Origin: JAAYYY01 sp964579295 | GTDB lineage: Bacteria > Chloroflexota > Anaerolineae > Promineifilales > Promineifilaceae | NCBI GenBank assembly: GCA_964579295.1 | Contig: CAZOGK010000009.1 | Coordinates: 52,143-116,142, forward strand | Direction of reading: 5' to 3' | Length of the DNA: 64,000 bases | Part shown: piece by piece, positions 14,645-23,431 of the stretch | How positions within the stretch are numbered: position 1 is the first letter of the stretch | Layout: each line of letters opens with the position of its first letter | Notes under the pieces: generated by a model | Databases searched by the model: none | Seen by the model: only the letters and a program-made list of their open reading frames with translations | What the model was told of the DNA's origin: nothing | Position numbers and translations under genes: made by a program

Positions 14645-15682
14645 ATGCCGGTCACACTCAAGGACATCGCTCAGGAAGTTGGTGTTTCCGTCACGACGGT
14701 CTCCCGTGCCCTGGCCGGTTATGCCGACGTTGCGCCCGGCACCCGGCGCCGCGTCGAAGAAGTAGCCGCCGCGCTCGGCTTCGTGCCCAATGCCGCCGCC
14801 CGCGACCTGCAGCGGCAGCGCACCGATACCATTGCCCTTGTTGTTCCCGTGGAAAGCAACCTGCGCTTTTCCGATCCCTTCTTCAGCGAGTTCCTCTCCG
14901 GCCTCGTCGTCGCCACGGGCGCGACCGGCTTTTCACTCAACATCACCACCGACAGCCAGGACGACGAAACGGAGACCTACTTGCGGCTCATCCGCAGCCG
15001 CCGCGCCGACGGCTTTGTCCTCGTCCGCACGCGCCCGGACGACCCGCGCATCCCGCTCCTGCGTGAGGCGGGCGCTCCCTTCGTTTCCTTTGGTCGGGTC
15101 ACGACAGCCAACGGCATCTACACCGTCGACGAAGATGACGAGCGTGGAATCCGGCTGATGGTAGACCACCTCGTCGCCCTCGGGCACAGCCGCATCGGCT
15201 GTATTGCCGAACCACCCGCTTTCGCCAAAGGCTACCATCGTTTTCAGGGTTATTGCCAGGGGCTGCAGGCCCACGGCCTGCCTTTCGATCCCGAGCTGGT
15301 CGTCGTGACCAACTACCGCCAGCGCTCTGGCCATGAGGCGGCGGCGAAGCTCCTCGACCTGCCCGAGCCGCCGACGGCGATCATTGCCTGTAACGACTTG
15401 CTCGCCCTGGGCGCGACCAGCGCCGTGCAGGCGCGCGGCCTGCAGGTGGGCCGCGATGTCAGCGTGACCGGCTACGACAACATTCCTCTGGCCGAGCACG
15501 CCCACCCACCACTGACCACCGTGGATCAGCCCGCGCACCGGCTCGGCAGCCTGGTAGCCCGCATGCTGATCGCCGTCATCCGTGGCGAGCCAATCGCCGA
15601 AAAACAGATTATCCTGCAACCAGAGGCGGTAATCCGGCAGTCGAGCGGGCCCGCGCCCGCCCGGCTCGCGAGCGCCGCCTGA
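14645..15682 (+). CDS. LacI-family transcriptional repressor of the sugar operon
   Basis: The 345-residue protein has an N-terminal LacI helix-turn-helix (TLKDIAQEVGVSVTTVSRALAG) and hinge (NAAARDLQRQRT), followed by a type-1 periplasmic-binding-protein-like sensor domain (IALVVPVESNLRFSDPFFSEFLSG to the C-terminus). EEPPTAIIACNDLLALGA-type and SVTGYDNIPLAEHAHPPLTTV blocks are standard. ATG 14645 follows GAGGAG. It likely binds the palindrome at 14563-14580 and is released by a sugar inducer derived from the transported substrate. Confidence 0.93.
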   Translation: MPVTLKDIAQEVGVSVTTVSRALAGYADVAPGTRRRVEEVAAALGFVPNAAARDLQRQRTDTIALVVPVESNLRFSDPFFSEFLSGLVVATGATGFSLNITTDSQDDETETYLRLIRSRRADGFVLVRTRPDDPRIPLLREAGAPFVSFGRVTTANGIYTVDEDDERGIRLMVDHLVALGHSRIGCIAEPPAFAKGYHRFQGYCQGLQAHGLPFDPELVVVTNYRQRSGHEAAAKLLDLPEPPTAIIACNDLLALGATSAVQARGLQVGRDVSVTGYDNIPLAEHAHPPLTTVDQPAHRLGSLVARMLIAVIRGEPIAEKQIILQPEAVIRQSSGPAPARLASAA

Positions 15683-15817
15683 AGGAGGTGATGCCCTCTC
15701 GCGCAAGCTATGCTCACCAACTCCCGTTTGTCTATCTGGCGGCTTGCTCCCCGGGAGCCCGGCCGTAACCCGACAGATAGCGCCATTCGCATGAGAAACA
15801 AATCGAAGGAGAAGAAA

Positions 15818-17254
15818 ATGAGTCGATATCTACGACTGCTCGCCGTCCTGCTTGTCCTATCTTTGCTTGCGGCAGCATGTGGCGGTGGTGCGGAGGAGCC
15901 CGAGCCGACGACGGCCCCGCCCGCGGCTGTGGAGGATCCAACTGAAGAGGCGGTAGTGGAAGAGCCTACCGAACCCGCGGTAGAAGAGCCTACCGAAGAA
16001 CCCACAGAAGAGGCCGTCGAAGAGCCTACCGAAGAGGCGACCGAGCCGGCCGCGACGGGCGACGTCGTCTTCTACTCCACCCAGTTCGTCCCCGTCGAAG
16101 AGCAGGAGCGCTTCCGCGCCATTCTGGCCCCTGGCGGCTTTGACGTCATCGGCACCGAGGAAGGGCCGCTGCTCGACCAGCTTCTCGCCGGCGCCGGCGC
16201 CATCGACGTGATTGGCGCCCTGCACGGCACCTTCCCGCCCCTGGCCCAGGAAGACGCCATGACGAACATGATCGACGTGCTGGACGATCTGGAAGCTGAC
16301 CGTGAGTTCGCCGGCGCCTTCATCGACACTGGCCTACTTGGCAGCAGCGATTTCCTCTACTACATCCCCTGGATGCAGGCCACCTACATCATGGCGGCCC
16401 ACGTCGATGCTCTGCAATACCTGCCCGAGGGCGTGGACACCAATGCTCTGACCTGGGACGATCTTGCCGCCTGGTGCCAGAATATCCTCGACGAGACGGG
16501 CGAGGCGCGCTGCGGCCTGCCGCATGCCGGCCTCTTCCACCGTTTCCTCCAGGGTTACCTCTGGCCCTCCTTCACCGGCGGTATGGTGACCGAGTTCCGC
16601 AGCGATGCGGCTGCGGAGATGCTGGCCTGGGCGCGTGACACGCTCTGGCCCACCATCCACCCGCAGTCGATCAGCTACGAGTTCATGCAGGAGCCGCTGC
16701 TTTCCGGCGAAGTCTGGGTCGCCTTCGACCATACCGCTCGCTTGCTCGACGCCTTTAACGAGCAGCCGGACAGCTTCGTCGCCTTCCCGGCGCCGTCGGG
16801 CCCCGCGGGACTCTCCTTCATGCCCGTCGTCGTTGGTCTCGGCATTCCGGCCGACGCCCCCAATCCGGAAGGCGGCATGGCCCTGATCGAATTCCTCTCC
16901 CGTCCGGAAACGCAGGCCGAAGTCTTGCGCGAGCTTGGCTTCTTCCCTGTGGTTGGCGGTGTGGACACGTCGGATCTGCCTGAGGGTATAGCCATCGAGC
17001 TGGGCGCGGTCGACGCCCAGGCCAATGCGGCCAACGCCTTCGCGGCCCTCCTGCCCGTGGGCATTGGCGACCGCGGCAACGACTTCAACCAGATCTACCG
17101 TGATGCCTTCGACCGTGTGGTCATCAACGGCGAGGACATCGCCACGGTTCTGGAAGCTGAAGGCGCTAACCTGCAGGCCCTGCTGGACGAGACCGGCGCC
17201 CCCTGCTGGGCGCCTGATCCGGCCAGCACCGGACCCTGCGTCGTCAACGATTAG
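15818..17254 (+). CDS. Carbohydrate ABC transporter substrate-binding lipoprotein (family 1 type)
   Basis: The 478-residue lipoprotein has signal peptide LLAVLLVLSLLAAAC, then a Pro/Thr/Glu-rich tether with repeated EEPTEE units (about residues 30-85), then a solute-binding fold starting DVVFYSTQFVPVEEQERF. GLPHAGLFHRFLQGYLW, SFMPVVVGLGIPADAPNP and ALIEFLSRPETQAEVLRELGFFPVV are typical of MalE/UgpB-like proteins. AAGGAGAAG precedes ATG 15818; the longer upstream frame lacks lipoprotein logic. The protein is tethered outside the membrane and feeds the two permeases. A strong hairpin follows its stop. Confidence 0.9.
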   Translation: MSRYLRLLAVLLVLSLLAAACGGGAEEPEPTTAPPAAVEDPTEEAVVEEPTEPAVEEPTEEPTEEAVEEPTEEATEPAATGDVVFYSTQFVPVEEQERFRAILAPGGFDVIGTEEGPLLDQLLAGAGAIDVIGALHGTFPPLAQEDAMTNMIDVLDDLEADREFAGAFIDTGLLGSSDFLYYIPWMQATYIMAAHVDALQYLPEGVDTNALTWDDLAAWCQNILDETGEARCGLPHAGLFHRFLQGYLWPSFTGGMVTEFRSDAAAEMLAWARDTLWPTIHPQSISYEFMQEPLLSGEVWVAFDHTARLLDAFNEQPDSFVAFPAPSGPAGLSFMPVVVGLGIPADAPNPEGGMALIEFLSRPETQAEVLRELGFFPVVGGVDTSDLPEGIAIELGAVDAQANAANAFAALLPVGIGDRGNDFNQIYRDAFDRVVINGEDIATVLEAEGANLQALLDETGAPCWAPDPASTGPCVVND

Positions 17255-17263
17255 TTCTTAGCT

Positions 17264-17302
17264 CGCCGGAGGCGGCAGGCATTGCACCTGCCGCCTCCGG
17301 CG
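17264..17302 (+). other. Perfect 16-bp intercistronic hairpin
   Basis: CGCCGGAGGCGGCAGG (17264-17279) and its exact complement (17287-17302) flank a 7-base loop CATTGCA. No T-run follows. Its place between binding-protein and permease genes matches stem-loops that protect the upstream mRNA and give excess binding protein (as after malE). Confidence 0.75.
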
Positions 17303-17318
17303 CTTGTAGGAGGTGCCG

Positions 17319-18683
17319 ATGAATAGCAGGCGCCGCTGGACGCCCTATCTACTGCTCCTACCCACCGTCCTCTACCTGGCTTTCTTTTTTCTCTGGCCGA
17401 TGGTCCAGGCGCTGCGGCTGGCCGTGTGGAGCAATGACACGGTGCTTGCCCTCAGGGATGAGCCTGATCGCGACAGCGGCAGCGCAGCGCGGCTCCCGCG
17501 CGGCGCCCAGGTCGGCATCCTGCAGCGTGAAGGAAATCCCATTCCCCCTGAGGAGGCCGCCGGCCCCGGTCTATTGACCGAGCGCTGGTTCCTCGTGCGC
17601 GGCGAGGGCGTGGACGGCGGCGCCGTCGAGGGATGGACGCCAGATAGCCGCATCCGCGTGCGTGAGGAAGCCGATGGCGTCCCGTTAGGGGGCACAGTAC
17701 GGCGCGTCCTCGGCTCCGACGCCGACCCGCTGACCCGCCTCTATAGCGCCGCCGACGACGACAGCCCGCTGGCCGGCCGTATGGAAGCCAATACCGAAGT
17801 GACCATTCTCGAGACGGCCATCCTGGAGGTCTGGTACCAGGTTCAGGCCACCGTCGAAGAAGCAACGGTCACCGGATGGGCGCCGTCGCGCTACATTCAG
17901 GTCTTTGAAGGCGGGCTTGAGGGACGCGTCGATCGCGGCAACGCGGGCGAGTTCACCACGGACTACATCCGCCGCATGGTGCAGAACCGCTTCTTCTGGC
18001 CGGCCCTGCGCACCACCCTGCTGCTGATGGTCATTATCATTCCCATCCAATTTGTCCTGGCTATCGTCATGGCCCTCGTCATTCAGGCGCGGCTGCGCGG
18101 CAATAGCTGGCTGCTCTACATCTTTGCCATTCCGCTGGGGGTCTCCGACCTGGCCGTGGGCATCGTCTGGTTTGCCATCTTTACCCAAAACGGTTTCCTG
18201 AACTCCATCCTCGATGGCCTGGGCCTGATTACGAGCGCCCGGCCCTACCTTACGGCCAACACGCGCGGCTGGATCATCTTCGCCATCGTTCTTGCCGAGG
18301 TCTGGCGCGCTACCTCTATCGTCATGATTATTGTCGTCTCCGGCCTGCAGGCCATCTCCGACGAGGTGCTGGAGGCTGCCGAGGTGTTTGGCGCTTCCCT
18401 CTGGCAGCGGGTGCGCCATATCATCCTGCCCCTGCTCAAGCCCAGCCTGCAGGTGGCCCTGATCCTGCGCACCATTCTGGCGCTGCAGGTCTTCGCCGTC
18501 GTCGTTGCCCTCAGCGGCGGAGATGTCGTCACCGTGCTGTCTAACGAAACCTACCGGCAATACGTCGAGCTGCGTAATCCCAACCTCGCCGCCGCCTACG
18601 CCGGGCTTATCCTGCTGTTGTCTATGGTCAGCGCCGCCATCTACCTGAGACTTGTGCGCACGCAAGAGGAGGCAGCCATATGA
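17319..18683 (+). CDS. Carbohydrate ABC transporter permease (MalF/UgpA type) with SH3-like insertion
   Basis: The 454-residue protein is much longer than a usual about 300-residue permease. TM1 is residues 10-35. Residues about 40-215 form an extracytoplasmic insertion with two SH3b-like repeats: LPRGAQVGILQ..WFLVRG..VEGWTPDSRI and MEANTEVTILE..VWYQVQA..VTGWAPSRYIQV. The normal permease core follows from about residue 228 (five TMs), with the EAA loop EVLEAAEVFGASLWQRVRHIILPLLKP. ATG 17319 has TAGGAGGT upstream. It pairs with the next permease. The inserted domain may bind substrate, peptidoglycan or the binding protein (inference). Confidence 0.88.
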   Translation: MNSRRRWTPYLLLLPTVLYLAFFFLWPMVQALRLAVWSNDTVLALRDEPDRDSGSAARLPRGAQVGILQREGNPIPPEEAAGPGLLTERWFLVRGEGVDGGAVEGWTPDSRIRVREEADGVPLGGTVRRVLGSDADPLTRLYSAADDDSPLAGRMEANTEVTILETAILEVWYQVQATVEEATVTGWAPSRYIQVFEGGLEGRVDRGNAGEFTTDYIRRMVQNRFFWPALRTTLLLMVIIIPIQFVLAIVMALVIQARLRGNSWLLYIFAIPLGVSDLAVGIVWFAIFTQNGFLNSILDGLGLITSARPYLTANTRGWIIFAIVLAEVWRATSIVMIIVVSGLQAISDEVLEAAEVFGASLWQRVRHIILPLLKPSLQVALILRTILALQVFAVVVALSGGDVVTVLSNETYRQYVELRNPNLAAAYAGLILLLSMVSAAIYLRLVRTQEEAAI

Positions 18684-19567
18684 GCACCCTGGCCGAACGC
18701 ACCCCTGCCGTCGAGGCTTCGCCTGAGGTCAAAGCGATCCATCGCCAGATGCTGCGCCGCCGGCGGCGCAGCCGGCTGTTCACCTATCTGGTGGGCATCC
18801 TTATCGCCCTCTGGATTCTGCTGCCCATCCTCTTCATCGCCTCCATGGCCCTGACGACGCCGGCCGTCGTGCGCGCCTACCCCAAGGGGATCTTGCCCTT
18901 CATCCCCTTCTCTTTCGACACGATGCGCTTCTTTCTCAACTCTTTTGGCATTTTGCCCGGCATCAGGAACAGTATCATCGTCGCCCTGCTGACGCTGGTT
19001 CTCTCCACGCTCATCGCTGCGCCCGCCGGCTATGCCCTCTCCCGCTACATCTTTCCCGGCCGCAACTTCTTCCGCCTCTCCATCCTCGCCGTGCGCGCCT
19101 TCCCCATCGTCATCCTCGCCATCCCGCTGGCCGTCCTCTTCATCAACGTTGGCATGTTCGACACTATCTACAGCCTGGCGCTGATGCACACGGCCCTGAC
19201 GCTGCCCACGTCAGTTTTGGTCATCGGCAGCGTCTTTGCCAGCATCCCCTATGAGCTGGAGGAGGCGGCCCAGGTCTTCGGCTGTACGCCAATTCAGGCA
19301 TTCCGCCACGTGGTGCTGCCGCTGGTGCTGCCCGGTATTGCCGCCGCCGCTATCTTTACTTTCGTCATGTCCTGGAACGAGGTGTTTGCCGCCAGCGTGC
19401 TCACCATCCAGAATCGCACGCTGCCCGCCCAGGTGCTCGCCACCCTCAGCTACTCCTCCGAGCCCTATCAGTTTGCCGGCGGCTTCTTCATGATGGTCCC
19501 GTCGCTGATCTTTATCTTCGTCATCCGCCGCTACCTTTTCAACATGTGGGGACAGGTTAGCAAATAG
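18680..19567 (+). CDS. Carbohydrate ABC transporter permease (MalG/UgpE type)
   Basis: The 295-residue protein has six hydrophobic segments and the conserved EAA loop ELEEAAQVFGCTPIQAFRHV followed by VLPLVLPGIAAA. The C-terminus (IRRYLFNMWGQVSK) is usual for the MalG side. The ATG overlaps the previous stop (ATGA), indicating translational coupling to the partner permease. It forms the membrane channel with that partner and the ATPase encoded next. Confidence 0.92.
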   Translation: MSTLAERTPAVEASPEVKAIHRQMLRRRRRSRLFTYLVGILIALWILLPILFIASMALTTPAVVRAYPKGILPFIPFSFDTMRFFLNSFGILPGIRNSIIVALLTLVLSTLIAAPAGYALSRYIFPGRNFFRLSILAVRAFPIVILAIPLAVLFINVGMFDTIYSLALMHTALTLPTSVLVIGSVFASIPYELEEAAQVFGCTPIQAFRHVVLPLVLPGIAAAAIFTFVMSWNEVFAASVLTIQNRTLPAQVLATLSYSSEPYQFAGGFFMMVPSLIFIFVIRRYLFNMWGQVSK

Positions 19568-19589
19568 GCGTTACAAGGGAAGAAAGAGC

Positions 19590-20681
19590 ATGTCTGAAAT
19601 CAGAATTGAGAACGTGACCAAGCGCTTTGGCAGCTTCGTGGCTATCGACAATGTGTCCCTGACCATCCACGACCAGGAGTTCATGGTGCTGCTGGGGCCC
19701 AGCGGCTGCGGCAAGACGACGCTGCTGCGCGCCGTCGCCGGCCTGGGCATGGCCGACGAAGGCCGGGTCTGCATTGGCGACCAGGACGTGACCTATCTGC
19801 CGCCCCGCGAGCGCGGCATCTCGATGGTCTTCCAGAGCTACGCCATCTTCCCGCACATGACCGTCTACGACAATATCGCCTTCGGGCTGAAGATGAATAA
19901 AGTCAATGCCGCGGAGATTAAACAGCGCGTGCACCAGGCCGCCGAGCTGCTGCACATCGAGCATATGCTTGACCGCTTTCCCGATAAGATGAGCGGCGGC
20001 CAACGGCAGCGCGTCGCCGTGGCGCGCGCAATCGCCATGAAGGCCCGCGTCCTGCTCATGGACGAGCCGCTCAGCAACCTCGATGCGCTCCTGCGCCTGG
20101 AGATGCGCGCTGAGCTAAAGCGCCTGCTGCGCGAGCTGAAGGCGACGACGATCTACGTCACCCACGACCAGATAGAAGCCCTTAGTATGGGTGACCGCAT
20201 CGCCGTCATGAAGGACGGCGCCATTCACCAGGTGGACGAGCCCTCGGTCGTCTACGACTGCCCCGCCAACCAGTTCGTCGGCAGCTTCATCGGCAACCCG
20301 CCCATGAACTTCCTCACCGGGCAGGTCGACCGCAGCAACGGCGAGCTGGCCGTCCAGGTCGGCGATTTCACCCTGCACCCGGAGCGCGCCATTCAATCTG
20401 CCCTGCACGGCTATACGGATGACCGCGTCGTCCTCGGCATCCGCGCCGAGAATATGGAGGCGCTTACCGCCCCGGCGGAAGACGCCGTCCAGGTGCGCGT
20501 GCTGGTGGTCGAGCCGCTGGGCGCGCAAAACCTGCTCACCGTAAAGATAGGCGATGACGTGGTCAAGGTAGCCACCCATCCCACCTTCCCGGTGCAGCCC
20601 GACAGTGACATCTGGCTGCGCTTCCCGGCGGACAAGATCCGCTGGATCGAGCGGGAGACGCAGCGCGTTATCTACGCCTGA
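19590..20681 (+). CDS. ABC transporter ATP-binding protein (MalK/UgpC type)
   Basis: The 363-residue protein has Walker A GPSGCGKTT, Q-loop FQSYAIFPHMTVYDN, signature MSGGQRQRVAVARAI, Walker B VLLMDEPLSNLDA and switch His YVTHDQIEA. The C-terminal about 120 residues form the TOBE/MalK regulatory domain (FIGNPPMNFLTG, VVLGIRAENM). It powers the sugar importer. All catalytic residues are present. It is directly followed by the GH38 gene with no gap. Confidence 0.95.
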   Translation: MSEIRIENVTKRFGSFVAIDNVSLTIHDQEFMVLLGPSGCGKTTLLRAVAGLGMADEGRVCIGDQDVTYLPPRERGISMVFQSYAIFPHMTVYDNIAFGLKMNKVNAAEIKQRVHQAAELLHIEHMLDRFPDKMSGGQRQRVAVARAIAMKARVLLMDEPLSNLDALLRLEMRAELKRLLRELKATTIYVTHDQIEALSMGDRIAVMKDGAIHQVDEPSVVYDCPANQFVGSFIGNPPMNFLTGQVDRSNGELAVQVGDFTLHPERAIQSALHGYTDDRVVLGIRAENMEALTAPAEDAVQVRVLVVEPLGAQNLLTVKIGDDVVKVATHPTFPVQPDSDIWLRFPADKIRWIERETQRVIYA

Positions 20682-23402
20682 ATGAGCGGCGTAACAGCCC
20701 ACATCATCAACCACACGCACTGGGATCGTGAGTGGTTTCTCACGGCCGAATATACCAGCGCCTGGCTGCCCGGCCTCGTCGACCGGCTGGAGGCGCTGGT
20801 CGCCGCCAATCCTGATTTCCGCTTCTTCTTCGATGGGCAGACGCTCGTCGTCGAAGACCTGCTGCGCCTGGCGCCGCATTATGAAGCGCGCGTGCGCGCG
20901 CTCATTGCCAGCGGCCGTCTCATCGTCGGCCCCTACTATTGCCAGCCCGACTGGCAGCTCAGCAGTGGCGAGCTTTTGCTGCGCAATCTCCTGCTCGGTC
21001 AGGCCGACGTCGCCCGCTACGGCGGCGTCAGCGAGACCGGCTGGCTGGTCGATACCTTCGGCCACATCCGCCAGTCTCCCCAGCTCCACCGGCTCTGCGA
21101 CATCGGCGCCGTCTACGTCTGGCGCGGCGTGCCCGAGCTGCTGCCGGCCTTCTGCTGGGAAGCCCCGGACGGCAGCCGCCTGCTGACGATTAACCTCTTT
21201 GGCGGCTACCGCAACCTCTATGGCGTTACCCACGTGCCCGAGGCGGCGGTCACCCGCTTGCAGAGCGAGATCGCCAAGCTGCGCCCCTTCTACTCGTCAT
21301 CCGACATTCCTCTTTTTGACGGCTATGACCTGGAGGATAACCCGGAAGACCCGGTTGGCTTTTACCGCGGCCGCCAGGACCTGGAGCCGGGCGTCACCAT
21401 TCGCGAGGCGACGCCCACTTCTTACGCGGCCACGGTGCGCGAGCGCGCCGCTGCCCTGCCGTTGCTGCGCTCGGAGCTGAACTCGGGTAAGTACGGCGCC
21501 ACTTTCCCCGGTACGCTCTCCGCGCGCACCTATCTGAAGGTCATGGCGGCCGACTGCGAGCGGCTGCTCTTTGGCTGCGTCGAGCCGCTGGCGGCGCTGG
21601 CCTGGCTGCGGGGCCGCGCCTATGGCGGGGAGCAGATCGAGCTGTGGAGCCGGCTACTGCTGCAGAACGCCGTCCACGATTGCCTCTGCGGCGTCTCCAT
21701 AGACCTGGTGCACGAAAAGATGGAAGACAGCTACCGCCGTCTCTTCGACGAGCTGTCCACTGCCGTAGAAGCGCTGCTGCCGGCCATCCTCGCCGACTTT
21801 GCGCCCGGCGTCTATGCCCTTAATACGCAGCCCTGCGCTGCCGAGAGCTGGCAGGAGGCTGCCGGCCGGCTGTGGCGGGCGCCCAGCAGCGGCGCCGGCG
21901 TTGCGCCGGTCGAAGAATCGTACCCCGTCGCCGCTCCCGAGCGGGCCATGGCGTCGTTCGCCTGGCGCAACGACCACTATGAGGCTGTGCTGGGGCCAGA
22001 TGGGATTGTCCGGCTGGGCGCGGCGCAGCTGGGGCAGCTTCTCGTCTTTGCCGAGCACGGCGACGCCTACTCCGAGCAGAAAGGGGCCCTTCTCGGCGCG
22101 CTGCAGCCGGCCGGCCCTCTCGTCGTCGCCGCGGAAAGCGAGGCGCACGCTGTCCTGCGCTACCGGGCCGAGTGGCAGGGGGCCGCCGCCGGCGCGCAGG
22201 CCGACGCCACTGTCTACGTCCACTTTGACCGTTCCCCCCTGGTCCGCTGGCAGGTACACCTCGACTCGCGCGGCAGCAACCTGCGCGTGGAAATGCGTTT
22301 CGCCACCGCCCGGCCGGGCGCCGTCTGGGCCGGGATGCCTTTCGACGCGGTTCCCCGCCCGCTGGCCGACGAGGAGCTGCTGCCGCGGCAGCTACCGCCG
22401 GATCTGGCTGGCGTTCTCCTGGGGCAGCGCGAGCTGAACCGTGTCACGACCTTCCCCTTCCATGACTACGTGGCGGTCGGTGACGGCGCTGGCGCGGCCG
22501 TCGTCTTTGCGCGCGGGCTGCACGCCTACAGCGCCGCCGCCGGCGGCGTGATCTCGCTGCTGCTGCGCCGCTCGGTGGAGTGGGTGACGAAGAGCGACTT
22601 GCCGGACCGCGAGGGCGACGCCGGGCCGGCCTTCTACGTGCCCGGCGCCCGCTGCGAGCGCCTGGTGCGCCACGAATTAGCCTTCGCCGCCGGCGACTTT
22701 GCGGCGCCTTCTTTGCCGCTGCTGGCTCTGAACGCGGCTTTCCAGCAGCCACCTCTGCTCGTGCGCCGGGAAGGGCCCGGCCGCCGCCGTCACTGGCCGC
22801 TGCTGCACGAGCCGCTGCCCCTCAGCAGCCTGCGCCGGCAGGGCGCGCGGCTGCTGGCGCGCGTCTACAACCCGGCGCCCACGCCGGCGCCGCTCTCCGC
22901 GCCGCAGCGGCTGGTGAGCGTCCGGGGCGAGGCGCAGGGCGAGGCGACCGAAATCGCCCCTTACGCCATTGCCACGCTCGAGCTGGCGGCGCAGCCGCCC
23001 CCGGCCGCCGGCGCCGATCCCCCGGGCAGCGTGACCCTGCTCAACCGGCCACAGTGGCGCGCTGGCGCCAGCGCCAGCCTTCCCGACCCCGCCGTGCTCG
23101 CCGGGTTGCAGCGGCAGATTGCCGAGCTGGAAGAGCTGAGCGCCGGCGTGCAGGCGCAGCAGGAAGCCAGCAGCGGGGCGGCCCGCCTGCGCCTGGAACA
23201 CCGTTACTATGTGCTCAAGCGCCAGCAGCTGGAGCTTCAGCTTTCGCTCCTGCTCAACCAGCGCCGGCTGGCGCAGGGCGCCGGCCCGCCGGAGCCTGCC
23301 TTTCTCTACGAACGCGATGAGGAGGTGGCCGAGCTTGGCCTGGCCCTGAATCAGCTGCGTATCAAGCGGCGCATCTTCGACTACGTGGTGCAGGCCATCT
23401 AG
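20682..23402 (+). CDS. GH38 alpha-mannosidase-type glycoside hydrolase
   Basis: The 906-residue protein starts with the GH38 zinc/catalytic block HIINHTHWDREWFL (His13, Asp15). It continues with FRFFFDGQTLVVEDLL and GPYYCQPDWQLSSGELLLRNL, then GWLVDTFGHIRQSPQL, where Asp124 aligns with the nucleophile and zinc ligand. A later block LLLQNAVHDCLCGVSIDLVHEKM contains another His zinc-ligand candidate. Beta-sandwich domains fill the C-terminal half. No signal peptide: a cytoplasmic enzyme acting on imported substrate. GH38 includes 6-phospho-mannosylglycerate hydrolase as well as alpha-mannosidases; the context leaves both open. The ATG immediately follows the preceding TGA. Confidence 0.88.
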   Translation: MSGVTAHIINHTHWDREWFLTAEYTSAWLPGLVDRLEALVAANPDFRFFFDGQTLVVEDLLRLAPHYEARVRALIASGRLIVGPYYCQPDWQLSSGELLLRNLLLGQADVARYGGVSETGWLVDTFGHIRQSPQLHRLCDIGAVYVWRGVPELLPAFCWEAPDGSRLLTINLFGGYRNLYGVTHVPEAAVTRLQSEIAKLRPFYSSSDIPLFDGYDLEDNPEDPVGFYRGRQDLEPGVTIREATPTSYAATVRERAAALPLLRSELNSGKYGATFPGTLSARTYLKVMAADCERLLFGCVEPLAALAWLRGRAYGGEQIELWSRLLLQNAVHDCLCGVSIDLVHEKMEDSYRRLFDELSTAVEALLPAILADFAPGVYALNTQPCAAESWQEAAGRLWRAPSSGAGVAPVEESYPVAAPERAMASFAWRNDHYEAVLGPDGIVRLGAAQLGQLLVFAEHGDAYSEQKGALLGALQPAGPLVVAAESEAHAVLRYRAEWQGAAAGAQADATVYVHFDRSPLVRWQVHLDSRGSNLRVEMRFATARPGAVWAGMPFDAVPRPLADEELLPRQLPPDLAGVLLGQRELNRVTTFPFHDYVAVGDGAGAAVVFARGLHAYSAAAGGVISLLLRRSVEWVTKSDLPDREGDAGPAFYVPGARCERLVRHELAFAAGDFAAPSLPLLALNAAFQQPPLLVRREGPGRRRHWPLLHEPLPLSSLRRQGARLLARVYNPAPTPAPLSAPQRLVSVRGEAQGEATEIAPYAIATLELAAQPPPAAGADPPGSVTLLNRPQWRAGASASLPDPAVLAGLQRQIAELEELSAGVQAQQEASSGAARLRLEHRYYVLKRQQLELQLSLLLNQRRLAQGAGPPEPAFLYERDEEVAELGLALNQLRIKRRIFDYVVQAI

Positions 23403-23431
23403 CGGCGTTGCCGGCCGCCCAGGAGAGGTGG

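Noticed and set aside
15940..16040. GAAGAGCC(T)ACCGAA-type repeats as a mobile or CRISPR-like array
   Set aside because: They encode the Glu/Pro/Thr-rich tether of the binding lipoprotein; in-frame low-complexity linker.
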